Assembly (NCBI GenBank): GCA_028820215.1
Contig: JAPPKD010000093.1
Coordinates: 1-36,740, forward strand
Length of the DNA: 36,740 bases
Reading direction: 5' to 3'
Source: Spirochaetaceae bacterium
GTDB lineage: Bacteria > Spirochaetota > Spirochaetia > SZUA-6 > Bin103
Within the stretch, counting starts at the first letter, position 1; every line of letters begins with the position of its first letter. The notes below the pieces were generated by a model. That model made no database searches, was not told where the DNA came from, and was given only the letters and a program-made list of their open reading frames with translations. Below are positions 9,134 to 16,234 of the stretch, piece after piece. The translations under genes were made by a program, and so were the position numbers.

Positions 9134-9169
9134 CCACCCCTGCCGGGCTGCCTACCGTATCGCGTAGCC

Positions 9170-9565
9170 ATGGGAGCCACCTACGTCGACGTGACGATTC
9201 GCAACCCAGCCGCCCCGGTGAGGAGCTGGACCGGGCGGTTCCTGGTCGACACGGGTGCATTCGACTCGCTGGTGCCGCGCCAGCATCTGCAGGCGATCGG
9301 CCTGGCGCCGGTGTCCCACGATCAGTATGTGCTGGCGGACGGCAGCTCGATCACGATGGACACCGCGGTCGGACAGCTCGAGTTCGAGGGCAAGATCGTC
9401 GGCGGTACCATCGTCTTCGGCGACACGCACGCCGAGCCGCTGCTGGGAGTGACTGCACTGGAGTCCGGCGGGTTCGAAGTGGACCCGCGCTCGCAGCAGT
9501 TGAAGCGACTGCCGGCGATTCTCCTGAAGGGCCTGCGACGACCGGCTCACCCGTCCATGAGGTAG
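9170..9565 (+). CDS. Retropepsin-like (clan AA) aspartic protease family protein
   Basis: Small protein of 131 residues resembling single-domain bacterial clan AA aspartic proteases. FLVDTGAFDSLVP (residues 24-36) contains the catalytic DTGA motif at D27-A30. Near the C-terminus, PLLGVTALESGGFEVDP resembles the conserved L-G-x-x-x-L-E stretch of these proteins. It probably works as a homodimer, since it carries one DTG. No signal peptide or membrane segment is seen, so it is expected in the cytoplasm. It starts 36 bp after the mannonate dehydratase gene and could be transcribed with it. Its last 19 bases overlap the end of the convergent FMN oxidase gene. Proteins of this kind also occur beside toxin-antitoxin genes in other genomes, but no partner is adjacent here. 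Confidence 0.8.
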   Translation: MGATYVDVTIRNPAAPVRSWTGRFLVDTGAFDSLVPRQHLQAIGLAPVSHDQYVLADGSSITMDTAVGQLEFEGKIVGGTIVFGDTHAEPLLGVTALESGGFEVDPRSQQLKRLPAILLKGLRRPAHPSMR

Positions 9566-10755
9566 TCTCGGCCGATCTGATCCACGGCCGTGCAGCCGAG
9601 CAGGGTCATCGTGCGCCGCACCTCCCCGGTCAGCAGCTCGATGGCGTAGTCGACGCCAGCCTCGCCGCCGGCGCCCAGGCCGTACAGGTAGAAGCGGCCG
9701 GCCATGCAGGCGTCGGCGCCCAGCGCGATCGCCTTGACGATGTCGCCGCCGCGGCGCACGCCGCCGTCGCAGATCACGGCCGTCCTGCCGGCCACCGCGT
9801 CCACGACCGGCGCCACCAGGTCGACCGGCGCGGGCGCCCCTTCGAGCTGGCGTCCGCCGTGGTTGGACAGCACGATCGCCTCGCAGCCGCGCTCGGCGGC
9901 CAGCCGCGCGTCCGCCACGCTCTGGATCCCCTTGACCACCAGCGGCCCGTCCCAGATCGAGCGCAGCCAGTCCAGGTCGCGCCAGTTCACGGTGGGGTCG
10001 AACTGGTGCTTGATGTACTGCGCCAGCGCCACCGCCGTTGAGCCGTCCGCTGCGACCCGGCCGCGGAAGTTGGCGAAGGTGATCGGCTCGGAGCGGATGA
10101 AGTCCCAGGTCCAGCCCGGCCGCCGCAGGCCGTCGAGCAGCGTGGAGAGCTCGAGTTGGGGCGGCAGCGTGAAGCCGTGGCGGACGTCGCGCTCGCGGCC
10201 TCCCGGAGCGGCGATGTCCACCGTGGGCATCAGCACGGTGTAGCCGGCGGCGGCGATCCTCTCCACCAGCTCGCGCACCAGGCCGCGGTCGCGCTGGAAA
10301 TAGAGCTGAAACCAGAGCGGCCCGCCGCTGACCGCCGCCACCTCCTCGATGGAGCGGGTGCTCACCGTTGACAGGCTGTAGGGCAGGCCGGCGCGGGCGG
10401 CGGCGCGCGCCACGGCCAGCTCCCCCTGGGAATCGGCGATGCGGGTGAATCCGGTGGGGGCCAGCACCAGGGGGATGGACAGCGGCTGCCCGAGCAGCGT
10501 GGTGGTGGTGTCGACCACGGACATGTCGCGGAGGACCCGCGGCGCGAAGCGCCGCCGGCGGTAGGCGAGCGTGTTGGCGCGCAGCGTCATCTCGTCCTCC
10601 GCGCCCCCGTCGATGTATCCGAACACGCCGCGGGGCAGGCGGCGCCGCGCCAGCAGGCGCAGGTCGGCGATATTCACCGCCCGCGCGCGCAACCGTTCGC
10701 CGCGGGTGCGTCCGCGGCGGCGGAAGCGCATGACCGAGCGCAGGGTCTTCAGCAT
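9547..10755 (-). CDS. FMN-dependent alpha-hydroxy acid dehydrogenase/oxidase
   Basis: Protein of 402 residues in the family that includes L-lactate dehydrogenase LldD, glycolate oxidase, lactate 2-monooxygenase and mandelate dehydrogenase; these oxidise 2-hydroxy acids using FMN. Family landmarks are PLVLAPTGFTRIAD near the N-terminal third, WFQLYFQRDR, LVVKGIQSVADA with the FMN-contacting Lys, SNHGGRQLEG with the catalytic His, and DGGVRRGGDIVKAIALGAD for phosphate binding. The first 40 residues are unusually Arg-rich. The start is the ATG at 10755; a strong ribosome site is not visible. The upstream propeller gene ends only 20 bp away and no terminator hairpin lies between, so they probably form one transcript. 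The substrate is not shown by the sequence; a sugar-derived or short-chain hydroxy acid would fit the context. Confidence 0.9.
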   Translation of the reverse strand: MLKTLRSVMRFRRRGRTRGERLRARAVNIADLRLLARRRLPRGVFGYIDGGAEDEMTLRANTLAYRRRRFAPRVLRDMSVVDTTTTLLGQPLSIPLVLAPTGFTRIADSQGELAVARAAARAGLPYSLSTVSTRSIEEVAAVSGGPLWFQLYFQRDRGLVRELVERIAAAGYTVLMPTVDIAAPGGRERDVRHGFTLPPQLELSTLLDGLRRPGWTWDFIRSEPITFANFRGRVAADGSTAVALAQYIKHQFDPTVNWRDLDWLRSIWDGPLVVKGIQSVADARLAAERGCEAIVLSNHGGRQLEGAPAPVDLVAPVVDAVAGRTAVICDGGVRRGGDIVKAIALGADACMAGRFYLYGLGAGGEAGVDYAIELLTGEVRRTMTLLGCTAVDQIGRDYLMDG

Positions 10756-10775
10756 GCCGTCGCGATCGTGAGGCG

Positions 10776-12047
10776 CTACGCGGAGCGCAGGAACTCCGCC
10801 AGGCGCGGCGTGTCCAGCGTGCGGGTGAGCCGGAACGAGCCGGCCGGCCCGTTGGGGTGGCCCATGTAGATGAACACGTGCTGCACGCCGGCCGCGGCAT
10901 CGATGATCGCGCCCGCGGGATGGAAGCCGTCTCCGTCGCGGTAGAAGCTGCCGCCGCGGCGGTACAGGGTCGCTTCCAGCCGCCATTCGGCCGAATCCCA
11001 GTCGGCCGGGTCGATGCTCCACAGGTCGACGCGCATCGCCTCGCGCTTCGAGCGCACCACCTCCAGGCGGCCGGTCACCGGGTTGAAGTCCAGGTCGACC
11101 GTGTCGATGCTCCGGCGGTTGCGCATGTTGGTGCGTTGTGTGTCCACCGGGTCGCCGAGGGAGCGGAAGCGCATCTGCACGTGATCGGTGCCGGTGATCT
11201 GGTCGCGGCCGATCACCCACAGGAGGTCATCGTGGAGCAGGGCGGCCGGCTCGTGCTGCGCCGCCCAGTCGGGCAGCCGGTGGTCGACCCGCTCCCACGA
11301 CCGTCCGCCGTCGCCGGAACGGAGCACCACCAGGAACGGGCGGCTGTGGTCGCCGGGAGCGTTCACGGCGTTCTGGGAGTAGTTGGCGCCCTCGGTGCCG
11401 GCCGGAACGTAGCCGACGGTGTTGCCGAAGGCCAGCAGGCCGTGGTCGGGGTGGTCGATGATGCGCGGCCCCAGGTAGACGATGTCGCCGCCGGTGGTGT
11501 CCTCCCGAAACGGCTCGCTCTGGTGCTCCCACGTGACGCCTCCGTCCTCCGACCGGAACGCCCCGTAGTTGCAGAGCACCACTACCGTGCCGTCGCCGGC
11601 GGTTCCGATGGCGTTGAGGTGCAGCTTGTAGCCCTGCGTGCCGGGGTTGAACGGTCCGAATTTGTAGCGGTGCGACAGCGGCAGCTCGCCGCCGCGGTTG
11701 CGCTCGGCGCCCATCGCGTCGCGCAGGTCGCAGGACTCGCTCCAGGTGGCGCCGCCGTCGGTCGAGCGGGTCGCCATGGAGAAGGTCGAGTCGGCGCCGC
11801 CGCGGCCGGCCCCCTTGGGGTTGTGGCCGGGGATGCGGCGGTGGATGACGACGATAGCGCCGCCGGCGGCGGTCGCCACCGGCCAGCCCATGTGGTCGTT
11901 GTCGCCGAGCGGGTTCGCCGGCAGCACCACGGGCGCCAGCTCCATGAGCCCCTCGGCCCGCGCGCGCTCCAGCAGCGCCACCTGCTCCGGCGAGGCGGCC
12001 ATGATGCGGCGTTCCAACTCACGGGCAGCGTCGGTCGTCCCTGTCAT
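10776..12047 (-). CDS. BNR/Asp-box beta-propeller protein (sialidase-type), copy A
   Basis: Protein of 423 residues with the repeat pattern of sialidase-fold six-bladed propellers. Asp-box motifs are STDGGATW, SEDGGVTW and SGDGGRSW, each at a blade turn. There is no signal peptide; the N-terminus is a helical, acidic stretch (ARELERRIMAASPEQ). The fold is shared by exo-sialidases and other exo-glycosidases, but the sialidase Arg triad cannot be confidently placed, so the activity is open. It is a paralogue of the 12918-14201 gene: the last 440 bases of coding plus flank are identical by eye, while the rest differs at scattered positions. Unlike copy B it has no terminator downstream and probably reads through into the FMN oxidase gene. 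The 54 bp upstream is also shared with copy B. Confidence 0.8.
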   Translation of the reverse strand: MTGTTDAARELERRIMAASPEQVALLERARAEGLMELAPVVLPANPLGDNDHMGWPVATAAGGAIVVIHRRIPGHNPKGAGRGGADSTFSMATRSTDGGATWSESCDLRDAMGAERNRGGELPLSHRYKFGPFNPGTQGYKLHLNAIGTAGDGTVVVLCNYGAFRSEDGGVTWEHQSEPFREDTTGGDIVYLGPRIIDHPDHGLLAFGNTVGYVPAGTEGANYSQNAVNAPGDHSRPFLVVLRSGDGGRSWERVDHRLPDWAAQHEPAALLHDDLLWVIGRDQITGTDHVQMRFRSLGDPVDTQRTNMRNRRSIDTVDLDFNPVTGRLEVVRSKREAMRVDLWSIDPADWDSAEWRLEATLYRRGGSFYRDGDGFHPAGAIIDAAAGVQHVFIYMGHPNGPAGSFRLTRTLDTPRLAEFLRSA

Positions 12048-12105
12048 GCCGCGATCGTATCAGCTTCGCTGGGTCTCGGGGCCGATCGTGCCGATAGGCT
12101 AGAAC

Positions 12106-12480
12106 ATGAAGGTGCGACGGATCCTGTGTGCGGGTGTCGTCTGTTGTCTTGCCGTGGCGGGCTGCGCCACCTGGATGGCTCCGGAGGAGCAGATGGGCGT
12201 CGCTTCCTGGTACGGGCCGGGGTTCCACGGCAACAAGACCGCCAACGGAGAGGTCTACGACATGCACGGGCGCACCGCCGCGCACCGCACGCTGCCGTTC
12301 GGGACGCTGGTGCGGGTAACCCGGCTGGACACCGGCGCATCCACGGTCGTGCGCATCAACGACCGGGGACCACACGTCGAGGGTCGCGTCATCGATCTGT
12401 CGAACGGCGCCGCCAACGACCTCGACATGGTGAAGGCCGGCGTCGCGCGGGTCAGGCTCGACATCATCCATTTGCCCTGA
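12106..12480 (+). CDS. rlpA: RlpA-like septal ring lipoprotein (double-psi beta-barrel)
   Basis: Small lipoprotein of 124 residues. A signal peptide ends in the lipobox VAGC, with C20 as the lipidated cysteine. The mature part is a single double-psi beta-barrel: GVASWYGPGFHG, KTANGEVYDM, TAAHRTLPFGT and VRINDRGP are the standard RlpA motifs, with the conserved Asp in NDRGP. RlpA proteins act on or bind peptidoglycan in the periplasm, some as lytic transglycosylases cutting denuded glycan strands. There is no C-terminal SPOR domain, so this is a minimal form, shorter than E. coli RlpA. A lipoprotein of this type suggests an outer membrane. It lies between the two propeller copies and its start codon is only 5 bp beyond the end of the segment duplicated upstream of those genes. 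Confidence 0.92.
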   Translation: MKVRRILCAGVVCCLAVAGCATWMAPEEQMGVASWYGPGFHGNKTANGEVYDMHGRTAAHRTLPFGTLVRVTRLDTGASTVVRINDRGPHVEGRVIDLSNGAANDLDMVKAGVARVRLDIIHLP

Positions 12481-12533
12481 CACGTCAACAGGGAGCGTTG
12501 CCGAGTACCGCGTTCGATGCGAAGATTCGGCGC

Positions 12534-12760
12534 ATGTCGTCGCCTCCGTTTTCGGAGCTCCTGAAGCTTCCAGCGGGCGAGCGAGCCGAGCTCGCGATGG
12601 CTCTCTGGGACAGCCCCTCTGCCGACGAACGCGAACCCGAACTGACGTTGAGTCCGGGCGAGGCCGCTGAGCTCGATCGTCGATGAGGGAACACCTCGAG
12701 ACCCCGGGCTCTGCCGTACCTTGGGATAACGTGCGCCGGAAGCTGCTGGATCGGGAGTGA
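12534..12760 (+). pseudogene. Frameshifted addiction-module antitoxin (TIGR02574-like)
   Basis: The first reading frame gives 50 residues beginning MSSPPFSELLKLPAGERAEL and ending ELDRR at a TGA (12684-12686). It matches the start of the putative addiction-module component family, whose members begin with a similar L-x-L-P-x-x-E-R-x-x-L-A pattern and contain LW(D/E)S. The expected C-terminal half is present in the -1 frame immediately after: REHLETPGSAVPWDNV followed by RRKLLDRE and a stop at 12758-12760, which is the usual toxin-binding tail of this family. Loss of one base near 12681-12684 therefore explains the break. The stop and new ATG overlap as ATGA, so a separately started short peptide is possible but unlikely to be functional. 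The next gene remnant starts in the GTGA overlap, as in intact modules. Confidence 0.75.
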
Positions 12761-12873
12761 CTCGACGCGTCGACTTCCGGCCGCAAGCTGAGGACGAAGT
12801 AGCGGGGGACGATATCGTGGTATTGGCGGTCCATGGCCGCCAGAACCCGCGCCGCTGGCGACTGCGACGATAG
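12757..12873 (+). pseudogene. ParE/RelE-family toxin remnant with internal deletion
   Basis: An open frame of 38 codons starting with GTG in a GTGA overlap with the antitoxin stop. It begins TRRVDFRPQAEDEVA, the typical first strand and helix of ParE/RelE toxins, and continues without a stop directly into GDDIVVLAVHGRQNPRRW, the typical last strands of the same family (the E/D-D-x-I-x-V-L-A-V-x-H-G-x-R-x-P-x-x-W pattern). Intact members are about 90-100 residues, so some 50-60 central residues are missing although the frame is kept. Together with the broken antitoxin it forms a dead type II toxin-antitoxin pair. The identification rests on two short but characteristic ends, and an aligned homologue would settle it. 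Confidence 0.7.
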
Positions 12874-12882
12874 TCAGCTATG

Positions 12883-12917
12883 AGAAAACGCGCCCCGCCC
12901 GAGCGAGGCGCGTTTCC
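12883..12917 (-). terminator. Rho-independent terminator after propeller copy B
   Basis: A perfect 9-bp inverted repeat, AAACGCGCC at 12886-12894 and GGCGCGTTT at 12907-12915, encloses a 12-base GC-rich loop. On the minus strand the hairpin is followed by TTTTC, giving the stem plus T-run of an intrinsic terminator just downstream of the 12918-14201 gene. The inner GC core resembles the two hairpins after the binding-protein genes. Confidence 0.75.
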
Positions 12918-14201
12918 CTATGGACCGGCGCTACTGGAGCGCAGGAACTCCGCCAGGCGCGGCGTGTCCAGCGTGCGGGTGAGCCGGAACGAGCCGGCCG
13001 GCCCGTTGGGGTGGCCCATGTAGATGAACACGTGCTGCACGCCGGCCGCGGCATCGATGATCGCGCCCGCGGGATGGAAGCCGTCTCCGTCGCGGTAGAA
13101 GCTGCCGCCGCGGCGGTACAGGGTCGCTTCCAGCCGCCATTCGGCCGAATCCCAGTCGGCCGGGTCGATGCTCCACAGGTCGACGCGCATCGCCTCGCGC
13201 TTCGAGCGCACCACCTCCAGGCGGCCGGTCACCGGGTTGAAGTCCAGGTCGACCGTGTCGATGCTCCGGCGGTTGCGCATGTTGGTGCGTTGTGTGTCCA
13301 CCGGGTCGCCGAGGGAGCGGAAGCGCATCTGCACGTGATCGGTGCCGGTGATCTGGTCGCGGCCGATCACCCACAACCGGTCCTCGTGGAGCAGGGCGGC
13401 CGGCTCGTACTGCGCCGCCCAGTCGGGAAGCCGGTGGTCGACGCGCTCCCACGACCGGCCGCCGTCACCGGAGCGGAGCACGACCAGGAACGGGCGACGG
13501 TGGTCGCCGGGAGCGTCCACGGCGTTCTGGGAGTAGTTTGCGCCTTCGGTGCCGGCCGGCACGTAGCCGACGGTGTTGCCGAAGGCCAGCAGGCCGTGCT
13601 CGGGGTGGTCGATGATGCGGGGACCCAGGTAGACGATTTCGCCCGGAGTGGTGTCCTCCCGGAACGGCTCGCTCTCGTGCTCCCAGGTGACGCCTGCGTC
13701 CTCCGACCGGAAGGCGCCGTAGTTGCAGAGCACCACCACCGTGCCGTCGCGTGCCGTGCCGATCGCGTTGAGGTGCAGCTTGTAACCCTGCTTGCCTGGA
13801 TTGAACGGGCCGAACTTGTAGCGGTGCGACAGCGGCAGCTCGCCGCCGCGGTTGCGCTCGGCTCCCATCGCGTCGCGCAGATCGTACGATTCGCTCCAGG
13901 TGCCGCCGCCGTCGGTCGAGCGGGTCGCCATGGAGAAGGTCGAGTCGGCGCCGCCGCGGCCGGACCCCTTGGGGTTGTGGCCGGGGATGCGGCGGTGGAT
14001 GACGACGATCGCGCCGTCGACCGCGGTGGCTACGGGCCAGCCCATGTGGTCGTTGTCGCCGAGCGGGTTCACCGGCAGCACCACGGGCGCCAGCTCCATG
14101 AGCCCCTCGGCCCGCGCGTGCTCCAGCAGCGACAACTGTTGCGGAGAGGCGTCCATGATGCGGCGTTCCAGCTCACGGGCGCTGTCGGTCGTCCTTGTCA
14201 T
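12918..14201 (-). CDS. BNR/Asp-box beta-propeller protein (sialidase-type), copy B
   Basis: Protein of 427 residues, paralogue of the 10776-12047 gene. Asp-box motifs are STDGGGTW, SEDAGVTW and SGDGGRSW. The middle box has Ala in place of Gly, a common tolerated change. No signal peptide is visible. The C-terminal coding part and flank (12936-13375) are identical by eye to copy A, whereas the N-terminal two thirds differ by scattered substitutions, and the protein ends with four extra residues (SAGP for A). The 54 bp upstream also matches copy A. A terminator hairpin follows directly, so this copy is likely a single-gene unit, unlike copy A. Function is inferred as an exo-glycosidase or glycan-binding propeller acting in the cytoplasm; the substrate is unknown. 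Confidence 0.8.
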   Translation of the reverse strand: MTRTTDSARELERRIMDASPQQLSLLEHARAEGLMELAPVVLPVNPLGDNDHMGWPVATAVDGAIVVIHRRIPGHNPKGSGRGGADSTFSMATRSTDGGGTWSESYDLRDAMGAERNRGGELPLSHRYKFGPFNPGKQGYKLHLNAIGTARDGTVVVLCNYGAFRSEDAGVTWEHESEPFREDTTPGEIVYLGPRIIDHPEHGLLAFGNTVGYVPAGTEGANYSQNAVDAPGDHRRPFLVVLRSGDGGRSWERVDHRLPDWAAQYEPAALLHEDRLWVIGRDQITGTDHVQMRFRSLGDPVDTQRTNMRNRRSIDTVDLDFNPVTGRLEVVRSKREAMRVDLWSIDPADWDSAEWRLEATLYRRGGSFYRDGDGFHPAGAIIDAAAGVQHVFIYMGHPNGPAGSFRLTRTLDTPRLAEFLRSSSAGP

Positions 14202-14261
14202 GCGCCGATCGTATCAGCTTCGCTGGGTCTCGGGGCCGATCGTGCCGATAGGCTACTCAGG

Positions 14262-14300
14262 GCAAAGAAAACCGCGCCCCGCTCGGAGCGAGGCGCGGTG
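14262..14300 (-). terminator. Rho-independent terminator after binding-protein copy 1
   Basis: Inverted repeat ACCGCGCC (14271-14278) with GGCGCGGT (14292-14299), with an inner CGCTC/GAGCG match. Read on the minus strand it is followed by TTTTCTTTG, the T-run of an intrinsic terminator 23 bp after the stop of the gene ending at 14323. It is nearly identical to the hairpin at 16173-16211, as expected from duplication. Confidence 0.8.
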
Positions 14301-14322
14301 ATCACGTGAGCCGGATCGGCGC

Positions 14323-16005
14323 TTAGAAGAAGTCCGACCAGCGCGGCATCTTGGCGATTTCCGCCATCAGCTCATTGCCACCGGCTTCCATCCAGCGGGC
14401 GACGTAGTCGTCCCACTCCGCGTCGATGTCGATCTCTCCCGTGACCGCCTTGGCGAAGAACTCGGCGGCCATGGTCTGCAGCGCCTCGCCGCGGCGCCCC
14501 CGGACCTCGCGGAAGTCGGTCTCGTTGAAGATGTCGAAGTACTCGGTGGCGAACGTCTGGCTCTGCACGCGGTCGCCGAACAGGTGGTTGAGGATCCAAT
14601 CCGTCTGCTGCGGGGGATAGGTGAACGCGAAGCTCTCCACCGGGCTGTAGTTCGGGTAGTTGGTGGGAAAGCCGCCGCGTCCCGCCGCGCCCTCGGGCCG
14701 CTGGTCGGGGGGGATCCTGCGCGTCTGCGACTTGTACGGCTCGCCCGCCCACTCCCAGTGGACGCCTTCCTCGCCGTGGTTGTACTCCCACTGGATCCAC
14801 AGGTCGATGCCCTCGTTCGTGCCGTCGTTGAGCCGGTACTTGGTGTTGACGATCTCCATGATCCGGGCCGTCTTGGCGTCGTCGAGGTTCTTGTTCATCA
14901 CCTGCACCTGTCCGCGCACGTACGAGGTGCCGTACATGCCGGCGAACTGCTCGCCGCGCGGTCCGATCGGCGCGAACATCACCAGCTCGACGCCGTTCGC
15001 CACGTCCTCGTCCGAGATCAGGTTGTCCGGCGGCCGCGCCGGCACCCGGCCGACGTAGTTGTAGTTGGAGTTGTAGACCCCGAACGCGCCGGTCGCCGCC
15101 TTCTCCCAGCTCGCGCCGCGGTCGATGGTGAAGAACTCGCTGTCTATCAGCCCCATGTCCCACCAGCGTGCCACCAGCTCCGTGAACTCCCTGAAGCGCG
15201 GGCTGACGTGGACGATGTACAGCTCGCCGTCGACGTAGTGGTTGCGGTCCAGGTTCGTGGTCGGCACGCCCAGCGCGCCCTGGATCGCCCCCCACGGCCA
15301 CGAGCCATAGGGACCGCCCAGCGTGTACGCGCCGTACGGGATCGTGTCGTTCTTGCCGTTGCCGTCCGGATCGCCGTCGCGGTAGGCGACCAGCAGGTTC
15401 TCCAGCCAGTCCAGGGTCAGCGCGTCGTTCTCGTAGTAGTGGATGCCGCGGTTCAGGTAGACCTTGCTAGCATCGTAGTCGGGCAGTTCCACGCCCAGCG
15501 CGTCCAGCCAGTCCTTGCGGGTGAACAGGTGGAACACCGACGCCATCGAGCCCTCGGAGATGGCGCCCATCGCCATCTGCTCGCCTTCCATGTCCGTCGC
15601 CGCGTAGATCGTCCAGATCGCCGGATAGCGCTCGTCCATGGCGCGTGAGTAGTCGGGCGCGTGGGTGCGCAGCATCTCCTCCGGCAGGCTGCGGATCACC
15701 TGGTCCTCGTACAGCGTCAGGGTGTTCAGGCAGCACGGCGCGCCGGTGTCCGGGAACTCTCCTGCGGCCACGATGATGCGCTCGCGCTCGCCGTCGAAGC
15801 GGGCGGTGCCGTCCAGCGTGATGGTCACGTTGAACATCTGTTCGAGCTGGCCGATCCACCACGACTCGTCGGGCGAGTCGCCCAGCCACGTGATCTCCAG
15901 GTGGGCGTCCTCGGCGGCGGCCATCTCCTCTTCGCCGGTTGCCAGCAGGGCCGCGGGAACGGCCAGGGCCAGCACCAGCGCGATCGCTACGGTTCTGTGT
16001 CGCAT
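14323..16005 (-). CDS. ABC transporter extracellular solute-binding protein, copy 1
   Basis: Protein of 560 residues of the large family 1 solute-binding type used by LplA/YtcQ-like carbohydrate importers. It has a signal peptide of about 22 residues (basic start, hydrophobic core, PAALLA before TGEEE) and no lipobox cysteine, so it is probably a soluble periplasmic protein. The loop DGDPDGNGKND is a calcium-binding-like motif common in this group. The C-terminus ends MPRWSDFF. It differs from copy 2 by scattered changes plus two compensating single-codon indels, one in the signal region and one in the loop following GAYT. A 554-bp stretch coding for part of the N-terminal half (15329-15882) is identical by eye to copy 2. 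The sugar bound is unknown; an oligosaccharide fits the surrounding lyase-like and propeller genes. Confidence 0.88.
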   Translation of the reverse strand: MRHRTVAIALVLALAVPAALLATGEEEMAAAEDAHLEITWLGDSPDESWWIGQLEQMFNVTITLDGTARFDGERERIIVAAGEFPDTGAPCCLNTLTLYEDQVIRSLPEEMLRTHAPDYSRAMDERYPAIWTIYAATDMEGEQMAMGAISEGSMASVFHLFTRKDWLDALGVELPDYDASKVYLNRGIHYYENDALTLDWLENLLVAYRDGDPDGNGKNDTIPYGAYTLGGPYGSWPWGAIQGALGVPTTNLDRNHYVDGELYIVHVSPRFREFTELVARWWDMGLIDSEFFTIDRGASWEKAATGAFGVYNSNYNYVGRVPARPPDNLISDEDVANGVELVMFAPIGPRGEQFAGMYGTSYVRGQVQVMNKNLDDAKTARIMEIVNTKYRLNDGTNEGIDLWIQWEYNHGEEGVHWEWAGEPYKSQTRRIPPDQRPEGAAGRGGFPTNYPNYSPVESFAFTYPPQQTDWILNHLFGDRVQSQTFATEYFDIFNETDFREVRGRRGEALQTMAAEFFAKAVTGEIDIDAEWDDYVARWMEAGGNELMAEIAKMPRWSDFF

Positions 16006-16099
16006 CTGTAATCCTCCTGTCGATGCGGGTGTGTGCCGGCCCGGGCGGCCGGCGTGTAACGTCGTTGCGTTTCGGCTCTCATGCTACAGGGAATCGCAC

Positions 16100-16160
16100 A
16101 GCCTTTCAGGGAGCCGATGGAGTTGAGGTAGCGACGCGGACGTTGCCGTAGCTGGAGACC
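16100..16160 (-). pseudogene. Remnant of a duplicated ABC permease gene
   Basis: Bases 16081-16119 match the 3' end and downstream flank of the intact permease gene (17992-18031), and bases 16116-16160 match a region deep inside it (18655-18700) with one base missing. The two parts meet at a shared GATG. The piece is therefore a permease copy that lost about 620 bp between short direct repeats, later lost one further base, and has a changed stop codon (TGA to TGT on the minus strand). It shows that the ancestral duplication covered binding protein plus permease. Confidence 0.75.
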
Positions 16161-16172
16161 AGTCGCCGTGAG

Positions 16173-16211
16173 GGCAGAAAGAACCGCGCCCCGCTCGGAG
16201 CGAGGCGCGGT
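16173..16211 (-). terminator. Rho-independent terminator after binding-protein copy 2
   Basis: Inverted repeat ACCGCGCC (16183-16190) with GGCGCGGT (16204-16211). On the minus strand it is followed by TCTTTCTG, a shorter T-run than at copy 1. It lies 24 bp after the stop of the gene ending at 16235 and between the two binding-protein genes, so copy 1 may need its own promoter or depend on read-through. Confidence 0.7.
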
Positions 16212-16234
16212 GATCACGTGAGTCGGATCGGCGC

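Noticed and set aside
10857..12686. Open frame of 609 codons on the plus strand across propeller copy A
   Set aside because: It is antisense to the propeller gene, rich in Arg, Ala and Val as expected from GC-rich shadow frames; only its last 50 codons, the antitoxin fragment, look real.
12683..12760. Separate 25-residue gene starting in the ATGA overlap after the antitoxin stop
   Set aside because: Its sequence is exactly the missing tail of the antitoxin family, so a frameshift is the simpler reading.
13011..14309. Open frame of 432 codons antisense to propeller copy B
   Set aside because: The same shadow frame appears opposite copy A because the genes are duplicated; it has no domain-like features.
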